From the NCBI GenBank assembly GCA_022829145.1, contig CM040758.1, forward strand, positions 13,104,628 to 13,168,627: a DNA stretch of 64,000 nt, read 5' to 3'. Source of the stretch: Albula goreensis (Eukaryota; Chordata; Actinopteri; Albuliformes; Albulidae). Of the stretch, positions 36,200 to 52,164 are shown in pieces. The first letter of the stretch is position 1; every line of letters starts with the position of its first letter. The notes beneath the pieces are model-generated. The model ran no database searches. It had not been told where the DNA came from and saw nothing but the letters and a program-made list of their open reading frames with translations. Both the position numbers and the translations under genes were made by a program.

Positions 36200-39100
36200 G
36201 TCAGGACTGAACCCCTGCACCACTTCTCCTGTTCCACCTCCCAGCTGACCGGCTGTCTCGTATTGCCCCAGGGAGCACAGACAGATGTTATCTGTCTGCA
36301 CTGCAAAGCTCACCATACGTCCGGCCTCTTCTCTCTCGAGGACATCCGTGCACACATTCCTCCAAAGTTTAGCATATGTAATTCTGATTACATATACCTG
36401 ATTAGCAGATACAGCTAATATTAGAGCTTGAAAACTTTTTAACAACTTTAATTCTCCGTGATTAGATATCTAAGAGAGAGGTAAAGTTTAACTGTATTGT
36501 TTAAAACAAAAAAAACCTTCAACAGACACCTAAGGATAAGACAGAAGAGAATGTTTTCTTGCTAACCTTGAATCACACCCCTCAAATACCTATCAGATTA
36601 CAGGACATGACTAAGTACATTTCTGAATTTTTTTTTTCTATGAGTACCTGCTACTGTTCCTAGCTCATAAGACAATGCTTGAAGTACTCCTAAGTAATCA
36701 TATGTAATTTATAAGAACCAATGACCAGGCTGCAGCAACTTAAACTTCTTATCGTATAAAAGTTAAAAATAATAATTAGGTTATGGTAACTGGGCTACAG
36801 GGTCCGGGAGCGAATCAAGTGACTGTTTTTCTTTTTTTCTGAAGTAGCTGCGTTCTAAAAAAGCAAACACTGTTCCCATGCATCAGTGGCTCTCTTTTGC
36901 CACCTAGTGGTTAAAATCTGGAATATCACCTCCCTTTCACTGACATACATTCTGTACGCACAGGTTCTGCAAGTAATGAAAGCATTTATATTTGTGAGGA
37001 TAATATCATTTCAATTTTAGTAAAATAATTTAGACATGTAAATGTGTATTTTTACCTATGTTTTTATTTAAATAGTGGTAAAGACTAACACTGTAATGAA
37101 TGCAAACTACTGACTAAGGAGACGTGCGAAACCATGAATGAAGTGAGGGCTACATTTGCCTAAGAAAATTGTGATGATGAATTCTACAACTGAATCAAGA
37201 TTTCACTTCCTCATTCCACAGAAGTCAGAGCTGAAGTCCTTCAGAGCCAAAGTGTTCTTTATAAGAACATAAAACACGATCTGTAATGATACCAATGTGA
37301 CCTAATTGTTTTAGCTGCAATAAAACTTATCTTCATATCTTTACAAGAAATGAATCTCATGGGACCAACTTACAAGTTACAAATCATATTTTAAACACTG
37401 ATACATTTCTCAAATGATAGACTTCATGTACAGCAAAGTGTATTTTTAAAATACATGACTGCCTATATTCAAATATTATGCCATAAAAGACTCTTTTCAT
37501 AAAAGACAGTGTCAGACAAAGGAAATTAAATAATTAGTCATAGACTTCACTATATTATCAGGATAAAATAAAAAAAAAATGCTGACGCTTGAATCTTGAG
37601 ATGATATAGTTTAATCTTTTATTATCTAAAAATTATGAAGTTGCCTTTCGGTTACCTTTATCATAAAAGGGTTGTGTTCTGCTTTCAGCCTGTTGTTGTT
37701 TTGGAAGTGATTTCAGTGATTTATGTATTTATTTTTAAATTTGAAACAAGAAAACAAGCAACAGGGCTGACAGGTTTGAAATAGATTAACATTATGTGCA
37801 CAGTGTAGCTGTAGAATTGTAAAAGTCACATGTCAGTATCAGGTCATCTTCTACATCAGGCTCTGCTCTATCAGTTTCTGCCAGATTAGCAATAAATGCA
37901 GCTTGAGGTTATGGTAATGGCTTTATGAGCATATGTGAATGGCTGCCACACTGCTAAAAAGAGCAGGGATGTTTCCTGATTGCTGCACATTGATACTGCA
38001 TTAGATTAGATTTCACTCTGCAATTGACATACAATAAATGTGAAAATATGTTTATTCCCTCAGACACGCAACCATCAGCAGAGCTGCCAGCTCTCTCCCT
38101 CTGTCACTTTCTCCTGCCTTTATTTTTCTCTCTCTCTGTCTCTTTCACTCCAGTGTTTACAGCACCTAGATTTGGTGCCTGATGTAGTCACCAGTCTTAG
38201 TCATACCAAACTTATCAGTGAAGATACAACAACATTTTTCTAAAAATTAAGACAAATAGCTCCCTTTATTTCAGTGAAACATTTTATGAATGATATTTGG
38301 GTAAAGGATGATGCTGGAGTTAAGTTTGTACTCGGTTGTTGTTGGGTATTTGCCGTTCTTGGTGTATGTATCTGTTTCTTTTAGGTTGCTCTATCTTTTT
38401 CCACATCAGATAAATAAAACAAGCAGAAGACACAACACAAACGAGGAACAATATTAAACTGAGGCCGAATAAGCAGATTAAATACACAACCACAGGAAAC
38501 GTGCAGGTTCACTGCTTCAAAAACAAACCTCAAAATAGCATCTACTATCAGGACTTTGACTGCTTTGAGCATGTTCAAGCTATCTTTCTTTGGTTTTACT
38601 GGTTGTTGTTGTCAGTTTCTTGAAATTCCCTTGAAATTCCTGACAAATGCAGTCATACTCAGCTGAATTAATCCATCAGACATATTTTTAAAATGGAAAT
38701 CTTCAGAACAAATGAAAGAATGAATGAAAATCATAAGAGCATGGGTCATCAGTGTACTGTAAGAAATGAAGGTCTGTGTGGAAACGTCAGAATTGCACCT
38801 AACTGTATTTATCATAAAACATTTTGGTCACACAACATTCCTCTCTGGAAAGTAGCTGACTGTGCTCATGTGTCCACACCCACACACACACACTGAACAA
38901 CTGCTCTGGGTCACATCCTGTCCACCCAAATAGTGCCGAGTGCAGAACTCAGCCCATGGAGTAGAGGAAGTCTCTGTAGAGAAACACAAATCAGATGCAA
39001 GGCATTTTGAAGAGAGCAACCTGGGGACATCAGTGACCATGGGTTACACTGTGTAAAAAATGAAATATACATGATTTGAGGAAAAAATTAAAACAAATAA

Positions 39101-42100
39101 AATTATTTGCTAGTTGTGATAACACAATTTTCCTTGATAACATGCTGTAAAATAAAGAAATATAATATTAACTTCATAAAAAACAACCTTGATGGTAAAA
39201 ATGTCAGCAAGAAAATTAATATGTAAAACCACAAGAACATAATGCGAAGTAAGGTGTCATTAGTTTGCAATTTTGAGATGTCCGTATGAGTTCCAGTGTG
39301 ATGATGTTATGTATTGCATGGTTTGCCTTGATGCTAATGCCTATACTGTGATATTGCATGCGTAAGGGTAAAGCAATTAGGTCTTACTGGCTCTGCAATG
39401 AATGTCCAAAAAGAATTAGATTAGAATACCAAAAAATATCTGAGAGTAGCATAACAGGAGGGTTTGTACATCACATCACAGAATACCTTGTGAAAAATTG
39501 TTGTTTGACATAAGGTCACTGATACATGCTGCACTGCACCATGGGTAATGGCCTGTGTTGGCATGGCCTCAGTCCTCTTGGTCCAATGACACCAGGCCAA
39601 ATGCTTTATATTTCATACATTTTTCAAGCATATATTGCTCTGTCACTGCCTTTGAATGCTGTTTAACCCAGCTTTGGGATTCAAAATAAAAGGCAGCTAC
39701 TCATTCAATTATAGTTCACATTTCGACTGGTAGTCGAAGTGCAAAGGTACAAGTAAGTGCAACTGTAACCAGTTGAATGGAAACTACTACAGCTACTTAC
39801 AAACAAGAAACAAGTTTATTTGTAATTTGTACTTTTGTCAAGAGCCACCCCCCCCACCCCATGTAAGCTATGATGAACTGATATTATCACTCACTCAGGT
39901 TAGTCTCTTTCCTAACTCCTCCTCTCCCACAGTGGGATCATCCGATAATGGCTCACAACAACTCCCCAGCCTCCCACCCCCCACCCTTCACACCCCCATC
40001 CAGGATACACTGAAACCGCATGTTCCGATGACTCACCCTGCCCGCGCTCAAATATACACTCACTGCAGAACAGTGAGAAGCCTTCCTTCCCCAGCAGGAA
40101 GAGGTCCATTGATAAATATTTGTGGCCAGTTATACTGAAGAGGAGATTAACTGATCTTGAACTCTCCTGGGACACTCTACACTACTGAATGAGAAAACAG
40201 AGAGCAGATACAGATTTAATAAAGTGCCTGTAAATTAACAACTGTGACTTGTGAAGAGCATAGCCATGTAGAATGCACAGAAGTATCTGGTCCATAAGTG
40301 CACACACAGCATGCTGTGCTGCAGGGCTCTTTATCAGATTTTTGCTGTGGGCTGGTTCTGCTATGTGCCTATGAGCCAGAAGCTTTCCCTGAGCCATTGC
40401 TGCAGTGATAAATAAAACGTTTTGTGCATGATTGTAAAATATGCATCACCTGTACCTTTTATTCCGTCTGATGTCTGAGGTATGCTGACACAGTGCAGGT
40501 GAAGTCTGGACTTAGTCACAGTTTCTGAGGCTTGGGAAGGGCCATTTCTGATTCTCAGTAATCAGAAAGGCACATGTATGGTGGGCTGTTTTTGACCCCT
40601 GAGCCACCAGCTGAATATTGCTGCCATAGGGCATGCCAAGACAGCAGAATCAACCCCATCAATACACTTTGCCTTGTTTATTTGTTTAATTGCTAGATTT
40701 ATTAACACAATTGATTTAAGTTTAAAGAAATGCTGATCCAGGGTCAGCCACAAAGCAAAAATAGATTGATACATTAAACACATTACAAAATGGAAAAAGA
40801 ATACTATAGCACTACTGCAGTCAATATGCATGGATTGGCATTAATACAGTGCCAAACAATTATCTCAGGGAGAAGCGTAATTGTTCTGGAAACCTAAAAT
40901 TGTCTGTATCTTCCAGTTTTTTCACTTAAATTCACAAGCATATGGTTCTCCCTCTCTATGTCAGATATGTCACACAATTAACTCCGCATAGTATGTCCTT
41001 TCTTATTTTTACTTACTGTACTTACTTCCCTTTCTCTGTTCTTGATTTTCTCTCATTTGTCCTCCTCTCTCTCTGATCTCACTGCCTGTAGCCCAGATTC
41101 TATAATGCCTTTATCTGAGGTGAAAGAATTCTGCACATTCATTTTTCTGTTTGAGTAGCACCAATTCCCTTGCTTAGATATAAGGCACTGGTACTATGCA
41201 ATACAAGAGAAAAGCACATCCCTTTCTATTGTATGTCAGGTGTTTGAAATAGGTGAGGGATGATTTGGTACAGCATTTTTATTTTTGCTTAGACAGCTAT
41301 TAATTGGACTTCGATTAAAAATGGCATTTTTTCAGACCAAATTATTACCAAAAAATGTATACTCTAATTCAATTTGTTGTTGCCTATATCTTATGATTGA
41401 AAAAGAAAGAAAGACAGGAAGAAAACAGCACTGGTTTTTAACAGTGATAGATGTCTTGTGGGAAGAGTGATATGAATATTATTGGTTCCTTCCGCTTCAT
41501 GATTGTTTCTTTGTATATACTCTGCCTTCTTGCCACACATAATGGCCCCTCTGAACCACAGTCGTTGCTGTGCAGTAACGGAAGGAAGCAAGTCTCCCAC
41601 GCACTGTACTGTAGCCAGGACTGGTCATCCGGAGGATAATCAAATTGGACAGCATTTCAGAGAGGAACCAGCACTTCACCCAGAATCACCAGGCAGCTTT
41701 TTTTTTACCGCAACTATGCTGTGAGAATACTTCTACAGAGAGCCCATGGCTACATGATTATACTTTGCTAATTAACTGTTTGAAAAAAATACTAACTCAA
41801 TTACACAAAACAGGCACAATGTTAGACTCATCCATTTTGTTGTTTTTCTTTCATTGTGTATATATTTATCTACTTACCACCCTTTCTGTTTAAATATCTT
41901 GCTGTAGATATAAAAGACTTAAACAAATATCCACAGTTCAGTTATTCACAAATGTAACCAAAATCTGGACCTCATTTTTTGTAAGTTATCGAGGCATTTT
42001 CAATTTCTTTGTGTAACAATAACCTGTGTCATTTATTGGTCTATATTACACAGTTTGCATATTTTTGGGCTGTATTTAGGTGTCACAGATATTCACCACA

Positions 42101-43850
42101 TGTTCAACATCCTATGCACTGTTACATGGAGAGATTTTTCAGTGCTACAGCTATGCAACAACTTATGCTACAAGCTATGCTCATGCTACAAGGACAGTCT
42201 CGCTTTCAAAAGAAAGTTCAACATTACTGTCCTGTGGAGTAGTTAACAATGACTATTCATTTGCTTTTCTGTGGCTTTGGGTAGTTCATTCCCAATTTTG
42301 TGAAATAGTACATTCCTTACGGTAGCAACTATCCTACACACAAAAATGACAGGACTTTGGGTGTCACAGAGTACAAATATATGTTTGTTGTGTGGCTGTG
42401 TGTCCCAATCCTATCCACACCACTACTGTGAGTGGCCAGGGGTGCAATTAGCAACAACTTGTTCATGTTTGAAAGGAAGTACTGGAGTTAAAAAGTTCAA
42501 TAGGAGTTAAGCCAGTTAAATCATCAGTATCAGCACTCTCTAGTGTCTTCTCCTGGCTGGCTGAGTATCTGCAGGTGTGCGAATTGGACATGTTGACTTT
42601 GTGTTCCTCTGACAGAATAGGTACTGATGTTATTGATGTTGCACAGTGAAAAAGTCAATCAGAAACCATTCAGATTTTGATTAAATGCAACCACACCTTT
42701 AGCCTTTCTCATGTGTACTGAATTTTTGTGGAAGTCATTGATACAACACATGACTGTTTTGCACACACACTTACAAAAAAAACCTTTTTGCTGTATTTAT
42801 GGAAAAGCTGCTTTCCTGGCAGGGTCTCTCAGGAGAAAGATATCTTTTTACCTGACATGACTTCTTGGTTAAATCAAGGTTAAATCCATAAAAAAGATAT
42901 CATGTGTTACTTTCCAAGGTAAATGCACTACAACATTTCAGAGGAAATGAGAGAACATCAAGGCCAGTCAGGAAGGAGGATGGCTATGCAGGATTATCCA
43001 ATCAGGCCGCCTAGAATGTCGAGATCACACCTCCACCAATCCACTCACAGCACTGCAACACTGACGACATCAGAGAGTACAGCACTGAGATGTGTAACAT
43101 GCAGGCTAGCCCACTCTCATTTTAAGCAAAAGAGGTGAGGAAGATACATTGCGTGGTGGAAAAAGCCAGGCCTGTAACTGGATAGTCGCTGCCTGCCCTT
43201 ATCAGTACACCCAGACAGCAAACACTAGTGCATTTGTAGGTGTTGACCACAGCTGCACTAGAATGTACACGCTAAATGTGCTGAGGCCTATGATGCTAAC
43301 ATGCTGAGTAATGAAAATGCAGTGCCTACAGATGACTCAGATGTAGCTCATGGCTGCATGGATGCTTATTGCATATTAGGCATCTTTTGTGCATTGTTTG
43401 ATAAAGTGATTGCATCTGCTGTGCATGCTTAGCATGCCACATTATCAGCTGCGATAATGGCACAGGATGTGCAGCATGCTAAGTGCTTAGCTTGCAAAAC
43501 TAAATATAGTGGATGTATTTTTTAAATTCATGGCAGTGTGAACATAGGTGTGCCTGTTTCAAGGGAGAGCTGTAGTTACACCATCCAATTGGAGCGACAT
43601 GTAGGAAGTTAACCAAAGCCAATAAGAAAATATATGGACCTGACCCAAAAAGTAGCACTTACTAGAATGTAAAAACATGATGAAAAAGTTAACCCTTTTA
43701 ATCTGTACATAATGAATACTGCATTCATTTTTATGAGCTTGGTAACAGTCTGTTTGTTGATACATTTTGGGTTATGCTTTGTGTGAAAAACTATGATACA
43801 AACCATGGTGAAATGACTTTTTGATGTGAATCAGTCTTAAAGAAGCTGTA
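36200..43850. other. AT-rich noncoding sequence
   Basis: No exon, RNA gene or recognised repeat family. A CT-rich patch lies at 38115-38150. Open frames are short, opposed and without domains. Confidence 0.6.
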
Positions 43851-43869
43851 TATATATAGTGCCTTATAA

Positions 43870-43935
43870 CTTGTGTGTATGTGCGTGCGTGCGTGCATGC
43901 GTGTGTGTGTGTGTGCGTGCGTGCATGTGTGTGTT
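43870..43935 (+). repeat. (GTGC/GCGT)n alternating microsatellite
   Basis: TGTGCGTGCGTGCGTGCATG followed by GT repeats and more GCGTGC units. Alternating purine-pyrimidine with CpG, prone to Z-DNA. Confidence 0.9.
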
Positions 43936-46900
43936 TCTAAATTCAAATCTTGTATCATATTTATATTATGCTATATTTTATAGATATGACTGTAGAATTT
44001 CATCAGGTATTACATTCGGTAACAGTGTGAGAACTATGATACCAGGCATAAATATTTCTCACTTGCATCTTGGTGAAATCCATGCAGTTCAAGCCAATAA
44101 AGATGCACATTTTGGAATATAACAATATTTTCTGCATTGCTGAGTCACACCAACTCAGGGAAGGCAGGGATAAGGATAAAGCAGTAAATACAAACCACAT
44201 AGAGACAAGGCACATGTAAAATATCTCACATCTCCAAGAACCACCCTCTGAGAATCTCACTAGTTTTAAGCGGCCAAGTCCCTGGTGTGAAGATCACTGC
44301 TACAGTAAGTGCTAATCCCAGATGGTAAAGTTGGGTCTGTCTTGATATCTCTTCTGCTCTGACTGACTGGGTCCCATGACTACAAGCACTGTAACAAAGT
44401 TCACGTCCACTGGGCTGCCAGGGGGTTCTGTCCATGGTCCTGATACACCACCACAAAGAAACACACACTGAACCACCATTCATTCTTCATTTCTACTTAA
44501 CTCAGACGTGCTCAGTTAAAAACAACTGACCAAAGGACAGTGTTTGTTCAGTTTCATAACTGGTGCTGTTAGGATGGAAAATGTTTTATTTCCATTTTGG
44601 TGAACAAAAATCAAAAAACCACAGCCATGCTGTTACTAAAATTTTCTATGTTAGACATTCATATATACTAGGCAATTGAATACTCTGTACTGGGATGTCT
44701 TTTGGGAAACACATGCTTGATATGACCAGTTGTCATTGCTTTAAACATGGTTGTCACATGACAACAGTTTGTGGTACATGCCTTTAGGGTATCTTCACTC
44801 ATACATTGTCTAGGATCACCTTATTATTCTGTCTTTCTTGAAGTCCTGTTGTGAAAGTCCTTTCCCATTTGTTATGTGTCTCCAGGGCTGTACCAATGTT
44901 AAATCAATTTTACACAAAAACCTTTTTCAGGCTTTTTGATCTTTGGCTCAGTCTTGGAGAGTTTAATGGATACTGCCGTTAATTTTAAATCAGTTTGGTT
45001 ATTTTATTGTCATGATATTTCATGATTTTTTAGGAGATGTGTTTTGACACATCTCCATAGCTGGTCAAGCTATGTGTCATTCTTCATTACCTGTTATGTT
45101 CTTGATAGGCATGGGATCATTTGAAAAATGTTTCAAAACTGCATGGCTTTGTTCACACATATGGTGGGAGAGGGGATATAAATAACCACAGAAAATGTTT
45201 CAATGGAGAAACTGTAGAACTATTTTGGTGAACTTATCTGTTGAGGCAAGGTAAACGGCTGGAGGGCTTTGTGTCGGAATGCCGGTTGATCTGTGCTCAT
45301 GTGACCATGGAGGACGCAGTGTAGAGCAGCCTTAGATCCACAGAGAGAGGGCTGTGGCTTGCTGTCTCTGATTCACTGCACAGAAGGCCCTTTGTGCCTG
45401 CCAATGTCATGTGTATATGACGTAATCTGATCAAGGCAAGCAACACTTCTCATTATAACTTTAAAATCAACTGAACCGGCCTTCTACTCTCATCTTAAGT
45501 TTACGGCTTAAATGATACAGTGTAATGCATGACTTGCATTTAGATTTGTTGTGTTTGTTCTTCTAAGGAGATTCTCCCTGCCCTCTACTGTACACAGGTA
45601 TATTCACAGATTCACACCACACTATTCACAGTTCCACACTTTTCAGCTTTTACAAATACTCTGCTCTGTCATTGATTATTCTACAGTGCCTCACAGCTTC
45701 GCAGTTCCAGTCATTACTTCACACTGCTATATGCATGCATCCTAATGATTTCACACACTCTGATTCAAGTACTCACAGGTATTATTTGAGAAACGTTATT
45801 ATTATTAGATTATTGCAATGAAACATTCTAGGAAATCATTCAATCAATATGATCCAAGCATCCATAATATGAATGCACCAAACTGTGAACCATTTGGACA
45901 TTGATCTGCTTAGTGTAAAACACTTCAATTAATATCTTTATTTATCCATAAGGTCCATAAGTTAAAGTGTTGTTGTTTAAACATCATTGGAAATATAGGG
46001 AATTCACATATTAGAAATGTGGATTTTATATATACATTTTAGGAGTAGGGATTTTTTTTTTTGTATGGTTGAATGTTTTTCACCTGCAAAGAAATCTATG
46101 CCTCCACCATTTTTATTGTAGTTTATATATACATTTATTTAGAAACATTTATTCACAAACAGCATTTTATTCACATAACACAGCACATTAAGTTTAGTTT
46201 TACCCATCCATGACTAAAATGAAAATGCTAGAAGCACAAGGTTACTTTGCAGTTTGCAATGGGGTATATCCTGTGCAAAGATGGGGTGAAAATCCCCTCA
46301 TCACTGGGAAGGGGATTTTTGTATGTCTAAATATTTGTTTTGATGTCTTCTAAATACAATGAACATTTCATCTCAAAATAGCACTGTGCTTGCAACTTCT
46401 CGCATGATGAATAAACCGAAAATATTACATTACCTAATACTAAAATTCTCATGACCAGTAATTGGGTACAATCTTAGATGCATCATTTTCCATGAAGTCA
46501 TACTCATAGTGAGATTCACTGTGGGCTGTCTCAGTTTCATCAGCAAGGCTGGAGCTTTGGCTGACCCAGGGAAAGGTGACAGACATTCAGGCAAATTTAG
46601 TGTATGCCTTAATCTAATTTGCATTTGCACATAATTGTTTTTGGACAATGAAAAATACGCAGAAACCCTTTGTTTAAGGATAGTATTCATAGTATTCATA
46701 AATAGTATTCATTTAACAACAAAACTCCGAGATTATCAAAATTACACAATTTTGTCTGTAGGAAAGCACACGTGATATTAAAAAGAGGAAAAGGAAGAGT
46801 AAGACTTTGAAATAACTTAAAATATCTCCTGCAGAGAGAGCCGTTTCGAAATGTTGTAAAACTTATTTTGCATGAATACATTTGCTCACACACTGAAACA

Positions 46901-49900
46901 ATTCACACGAATTTGCTGTAATATAATTTCAAAATCAGCATACATTTTGTACTGACACATTATACATTTAGATTATATTCACGCAAAATTCCGGTTCTCC
47001 ATTATCCAAGAAAACTTGAAAAAACATATACTCTCAAAAATTTTCATAATAAAATTCCTCACATTTTAAATTGTTTATTAATTTTGTATTAAAGTATTAA
47101 GTAAGTAGTCTGTAAAGAACATCGTATGATGAGACTGAAAACACTGAGAATCTGTATGGTAGTGTTTTCTATTTATCATAGTTGTGTGAAACTGGCACTT
47201 ACTGCGAGTTCATATATTCATATGGCATGGATAATACTATGATGTACTTTGCCTTGAATGCAACACTCAGTTTTGCAAGACGTTTGTAAGAGTTCGATTG
47301 AGAAAAAGGAAAAGATGACACATTGCTTCCCATGCTGGCTCAAATTGGGCTGTACCTGTTGGCAAACCTCTCTTTGTTGCTCAACAGCTATTACACAAAT
47401 TTCATACAAAGCATTTTGGAATCTTGTTCTGTCTCTTCCGTTCCCTCTCACTGCTCCAGGCCATTCCTTTGTTGTCTAACACAGTTCAGTCTTGACATCT
47501 TTTATTCATTCTACAGGTCTGACAATAATTGAAAAGTTAAGAAAAATGAGTTTTCACTGGGGAATTATGAATGAAGTCATTCGGCAGTTGTCATTGATTG
47601 TAGGAGATGAGAGAGAGATGAATGAAATAAAAGTTTGCACTAGAATTGCAGTTTGAGTGAATGCAATCACCGTACTTGCAGTTCTACAGAAACGTACTGT
47701 TGAAACACAAGCTTCAGCTTTTGATCATTGCATCCATCGCGTAACGAGTGGCAAGGTTGATCAACAGCTCAAGCACTCTTTTTCCCTCACTTTCATGCAG
47801 GTCAGTGTTTCTCCAGTACATTTTACCTGCACTCCCTTTTTTCAGCCTTTAACTCCCACAGGAAATTGAGAAGTTATATTAAGCAATTTGGATTTGCAAA
47901 AATGATATCATTATTTAGTTTCTATCATCAACAAACAAACTGATGACATAGAGTTATCATTTTGCATATTGGTTATTATTTTTACATGTTTCTTTTTAAA
48001 TAAATATGTACATTTTAGATGTAAGAATATCCAGGATTGTATGGCTCCTGGTGAAATGCCCACTTGCAGTGTTGTCCTGCTTCAATGAAATGTTGCCAGA
48101 TTGGTCCATCCTAAGATTGTAAACAACCAGGAAGTAGCTGGCTGCGGAACACATGAAGTGTAAGTATGCAAAAACAGTTCCCTTATTAAGCAAAAAAAAT
48201 CTAATTTTAACTGCGACATCAGCCTGGCAAATATTAATATTAAAAAAGTTCTATGTTGAGGGGGTTTTGGTTTGTTTGGAAGGTACACCACAAGGAATGT
48301 TTTTACCTTACCAATGCCACATCTGAGGTAACAAAACTGAAGAGCGTGAGGTGTTACCAAAGTAAACTACCTTTAATCTTGTAATGACGGTGTCCCTGGT
48401 ACTCACACACACACGGCAAGCCATGAGAGGTTCCTAGAGAGTGATGGGACTGATAAATGTAACTGGATTATCTCTCATGTTCCGGAGGGAAGCTGAGTGA
48501 ATAGCTGCCATGGCTGCTAATAGGATGGCTGGGAATAAGGCTCCCAGCTGTGGGACACATAACTGCACCACAAATACACAGCTTTACTCCAAGAGTCACC
48601 TGAGGGCCTTAAGTTTATGCGCACAGCTACTGCAAAGTACATGCACAAAATAGGCATTGACCATCGTCAAAACAAATACATTTAAAAATGTTTTCATGTC
48701 AATAGATGTCATGTCTAGGTCATGATGGTTATGGATGTGTTATGGCTTCTGAGAGCTCTTATCAAGTTCACAAAGAAGGTCAGACTGCACTCAGTTTTTT
48801 TTTTTTGGTGATAAACAGGTTAAAAATAAATTTCATGACTTCAGCGCATTAAGGTCTCTCAAAACATCTCTTCTAAACCAGGAGGTGAATGAATCATCTG
48901 TTGTATGGGTTGTGAGAGAGTTCTTCACTGTGTGCATTTCACAAAATTATTTTAATTCCAGAAAATGGCACCACACCTTTGCCCTCTCTGTGGCCCCCAT
49001 GATTCTATTTATAAACAATTTGTACAAACAGAGGATTCACTCAGCAGCATCCTGTGCACATGATGGCTTCTGCTGCAGCTGCTAACTGATGCTTCATACT
49101 TGACTCAGTGAAACATTTTCAGTGTTTATTGGCTACTACTGATTAAAAAACAATATTCATAAGTATTGGGTGTTACAGTTTTTTCCATTTGATTTGCTTT
49201 GCCTCAGGAGCTGTGTTGCTGTTCTTGTCTCTAATCTCTGTGATCAGGCCCAAAAGTATTAATTCCAGAGACAGCTGGGTAAACAGGTTTGAATCAAGTG
49301 TGCAGCTGTCCATTTTTTTGTAGTCAAATAGTGGGCTAAATAAAGTTTATGAGGCATACCCTTGAAACATTGAGATGACACAATGATAAAGCTTTTCATT
49401 TTTGTATAAAACTCCAGAATGTCAAAAATGGAGAACCAAAGTCTCTTTAAAATGCTGACACATCTATAATATCTCAGCATTCAGTGCATTCCCTGAGAAG
49501 AGTTGGTTTTGTCAGAATGAAAACGGAATTCTCACCTCAGATTGAAACATGCCTCACTCTCAGGTTCAGCCTAAAAGAAAATACAAATTTAAACGACAGG
49601 CAAAGATACTGTATGAAAGATGCTGCATGAAAATGCAGTCCACACATTCTTTTTGAAAGTCAAGCAGTATCGTCCAAACAGGAGCTCTATGAAGAATCTG
49701 GGACCCCATAAAATATATATGACGCTGGACTTCCCTAGAATATGGATAATTCTGATGAACATTTTGCAGCCCGAGACCAGCGCTGGTCCCCCTGAATCAT
49801 TCATCAGACGTTCACCCATTTACAGCACCATGAGACCATGAGTCCAAATACTCTTAGTGACAGGAGATGTCAAGTTTACTAAATCTATTTCTGGGACCTG

Positions 49901-51460
49901 CCTCAGATATTCTCTTTGTACTGATCCACACCATCTCTTTTTTCAATACTGCAGTTTGCTCTGCTCCATCAAGACAATAGGGTTCCTGTGAAAGTGTCAT
50001 TACTCTACACTGTTGCTTCTGCAGAGGGCTCAATTATGGCTCTCATGAATAAAATGAAAAAATTGATTATTTAACAATGATTAGCCAAACTGTTCAATTA
50101 TCCAACATATTGTGCCTTATAACTAGATCCAAAAGGAGGACTAAATAGGATGAGGACCACGCTTGTAGGTCTCGATTCCTTATAAATGAAGTTACTTTGT
50201 AAAAGTTTAAGCTGTATTCACTAGTTTTTCTTAAATATTTGTTAAATGAAGAAATGTTGTACTTGTTCTTAAAACTGAGAAGATTACACCAATTGCAATG
50301 TTTATCTTCAGCTTAAAGGAGACTGTATGGATGTCTGTCACCAGGTGGAGGTTAGGGTTAGGGTTACAGAAGGACAGTCTTTTTAAATGGTCATTTGGTC
50401 AGATTGTGTGCATTGCATTTTATCAATGCATTTTGTTCTTATCTAAGAGATGAATGTCCTGCTCAAGTTAAGAATGCACATCAGTCAACGGTGTCTTTGT
50501 GCACAGTGGAGAATCATTCTAGCGGCTTTGTTTTGTGTCACTATCTCCCTTGGCCACTCACTGTTACATTTATCCAGGCTACAATAGGAGGTCTGGTGCT
50601 TAACGAGACAGCAAGGATGTTTGAGTTCTTTGGTCCTTTTGCCAGGAAACACAGAGCACCACAGTCTATAGATGCTAAGGAAGGAATATATGGTTATACT
50701 TGTAAATTCACGAGCAGGCGGTAGGATGGGAAGAAATGCACTCTATATGAACAAAGCGACTCACAATATGACGGAACATCCTCGCTTGCATTCCACATAG
50801 CTCACATTTTATCTAATATTTTCTATTGTGCATAGACAAAGCAATTGTGTAAACCGTTCTGAAAATTGTTTTAATACCAATTAATATTTCATGTCCATGC
50901 ATGGAAAACTCTGAGTCAAAACCCCTTCATGAGTGGGTGGAGAAATATGCCTTCCTTTTACTGAATCCAGAATCTGCGTGCTACATTATGTGGGCAAGAC
51001 TTCCTGCAGTAAATCATGGCTTCTGAGACTTGTGGGCTGAAGTGAAAATATTCACTTCATCTAAAGATTATGTTTGATGATGATTTTGTTAATGACTCTT
51101 TCAGAACAGTCTCCCAGATTTTAACCAGTCAAGTTCCAGACAGATTTCAGGCTGTTCACTACCATAAGGCAGACACCCTCCATTCCATAAAGGGCAACTT
51201 CTGTTTCCTCTGTTGAAAAATACATGTATACCTCTTTACAAAGGAGTGGTAGTTCATTCTTTCCATGCTAGAAGAGTTTGAGAAATATCACCTTTTCAAA
51301 ACCTACTGCCGAAGCCCAGTAAGATAACATGGTGCTCTCATATAAAACGCTTCATACAACGCAGCCAAATGCAACACAACTGTCTTGGTAAATGTTATTT
51401 TAAGTTTGATTGCATTCAAAATGAACCTTCAATAAATGTGTAGTTACTTCAAACTATGAT
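43936..51460. other. AT-rich noncoding sequence
   Basis: No supported gene. A short telomere-type run, GGTTAGGGTTAGGGTTA, is at 50350-50366. Otherwise unique sequence with short chance frames. Confidence 0.6.
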
Positions 51461-51462
51461 AC

Positions 51463-51488
<26 letters not shown>
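51463..51488 (+). repeat. Poly(T) tract, 26 bp
   Basis: An uninterrupted run of 26 T. It may be the reverse of a retroposon A-tail, but no SINE body or target duplication could be identified beside it. Confidence 0.8.
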
Positions 51489-51493
<5 letters not shown>

Positions 51494-52164
51494 AATATGT
51501 GTTTCCATTATTGAATAACCAAACAAGCAAGATCAAGGAATCAGTATGATTCCTGCCATAAAGGTTACTAGACAAATTTTTCTCCCCCATACCAGTTTAG
51601 GAATGTAGATGATTTCCTGCCTCAACTGTTCATTTTCAACACAGCTTGGGTAAAAAACAAAAGAGAGGTCTTGTGGGCTCTTGGCTCTCTCACCCTTATA
51701 TATCCTCCCTGTTTTCTGAGGGTGCCCCCTATAGTCCAGAGGGAGAGCTACCATTGCTTGTACACAAATATCACTCATCAAGTGAGCCATTTGGGTGATG
51801 GGAGATATAGAACCAAAGCTACCCAGGATCCTTCACTGGACCAACACTGGATCAGTACTTTTGTCTCCCACTGGGTCATTCCCATTTCTAAACTGACAAA
51901 AAGAAAGATTGAAAACTGAAAGATTTAAAACTGCATGAAGGCATTTTGATCTGAGCTATTGTCTTTATAAAATTACTTCTTCCTTGAACATACACAACAC
52001 ATTGTAATAATTACATTTGTACAATTGCATTACATCATTACATGCAATTTTATAATTCTGTTTGGGAGGAATAAACTTTATGGCATGAAAATATAGTTAC
52101 ACACCTATGTATCACAATGAGTAGCATTTACAGACAATGTCATATTTAAAACCATTACATTCAA

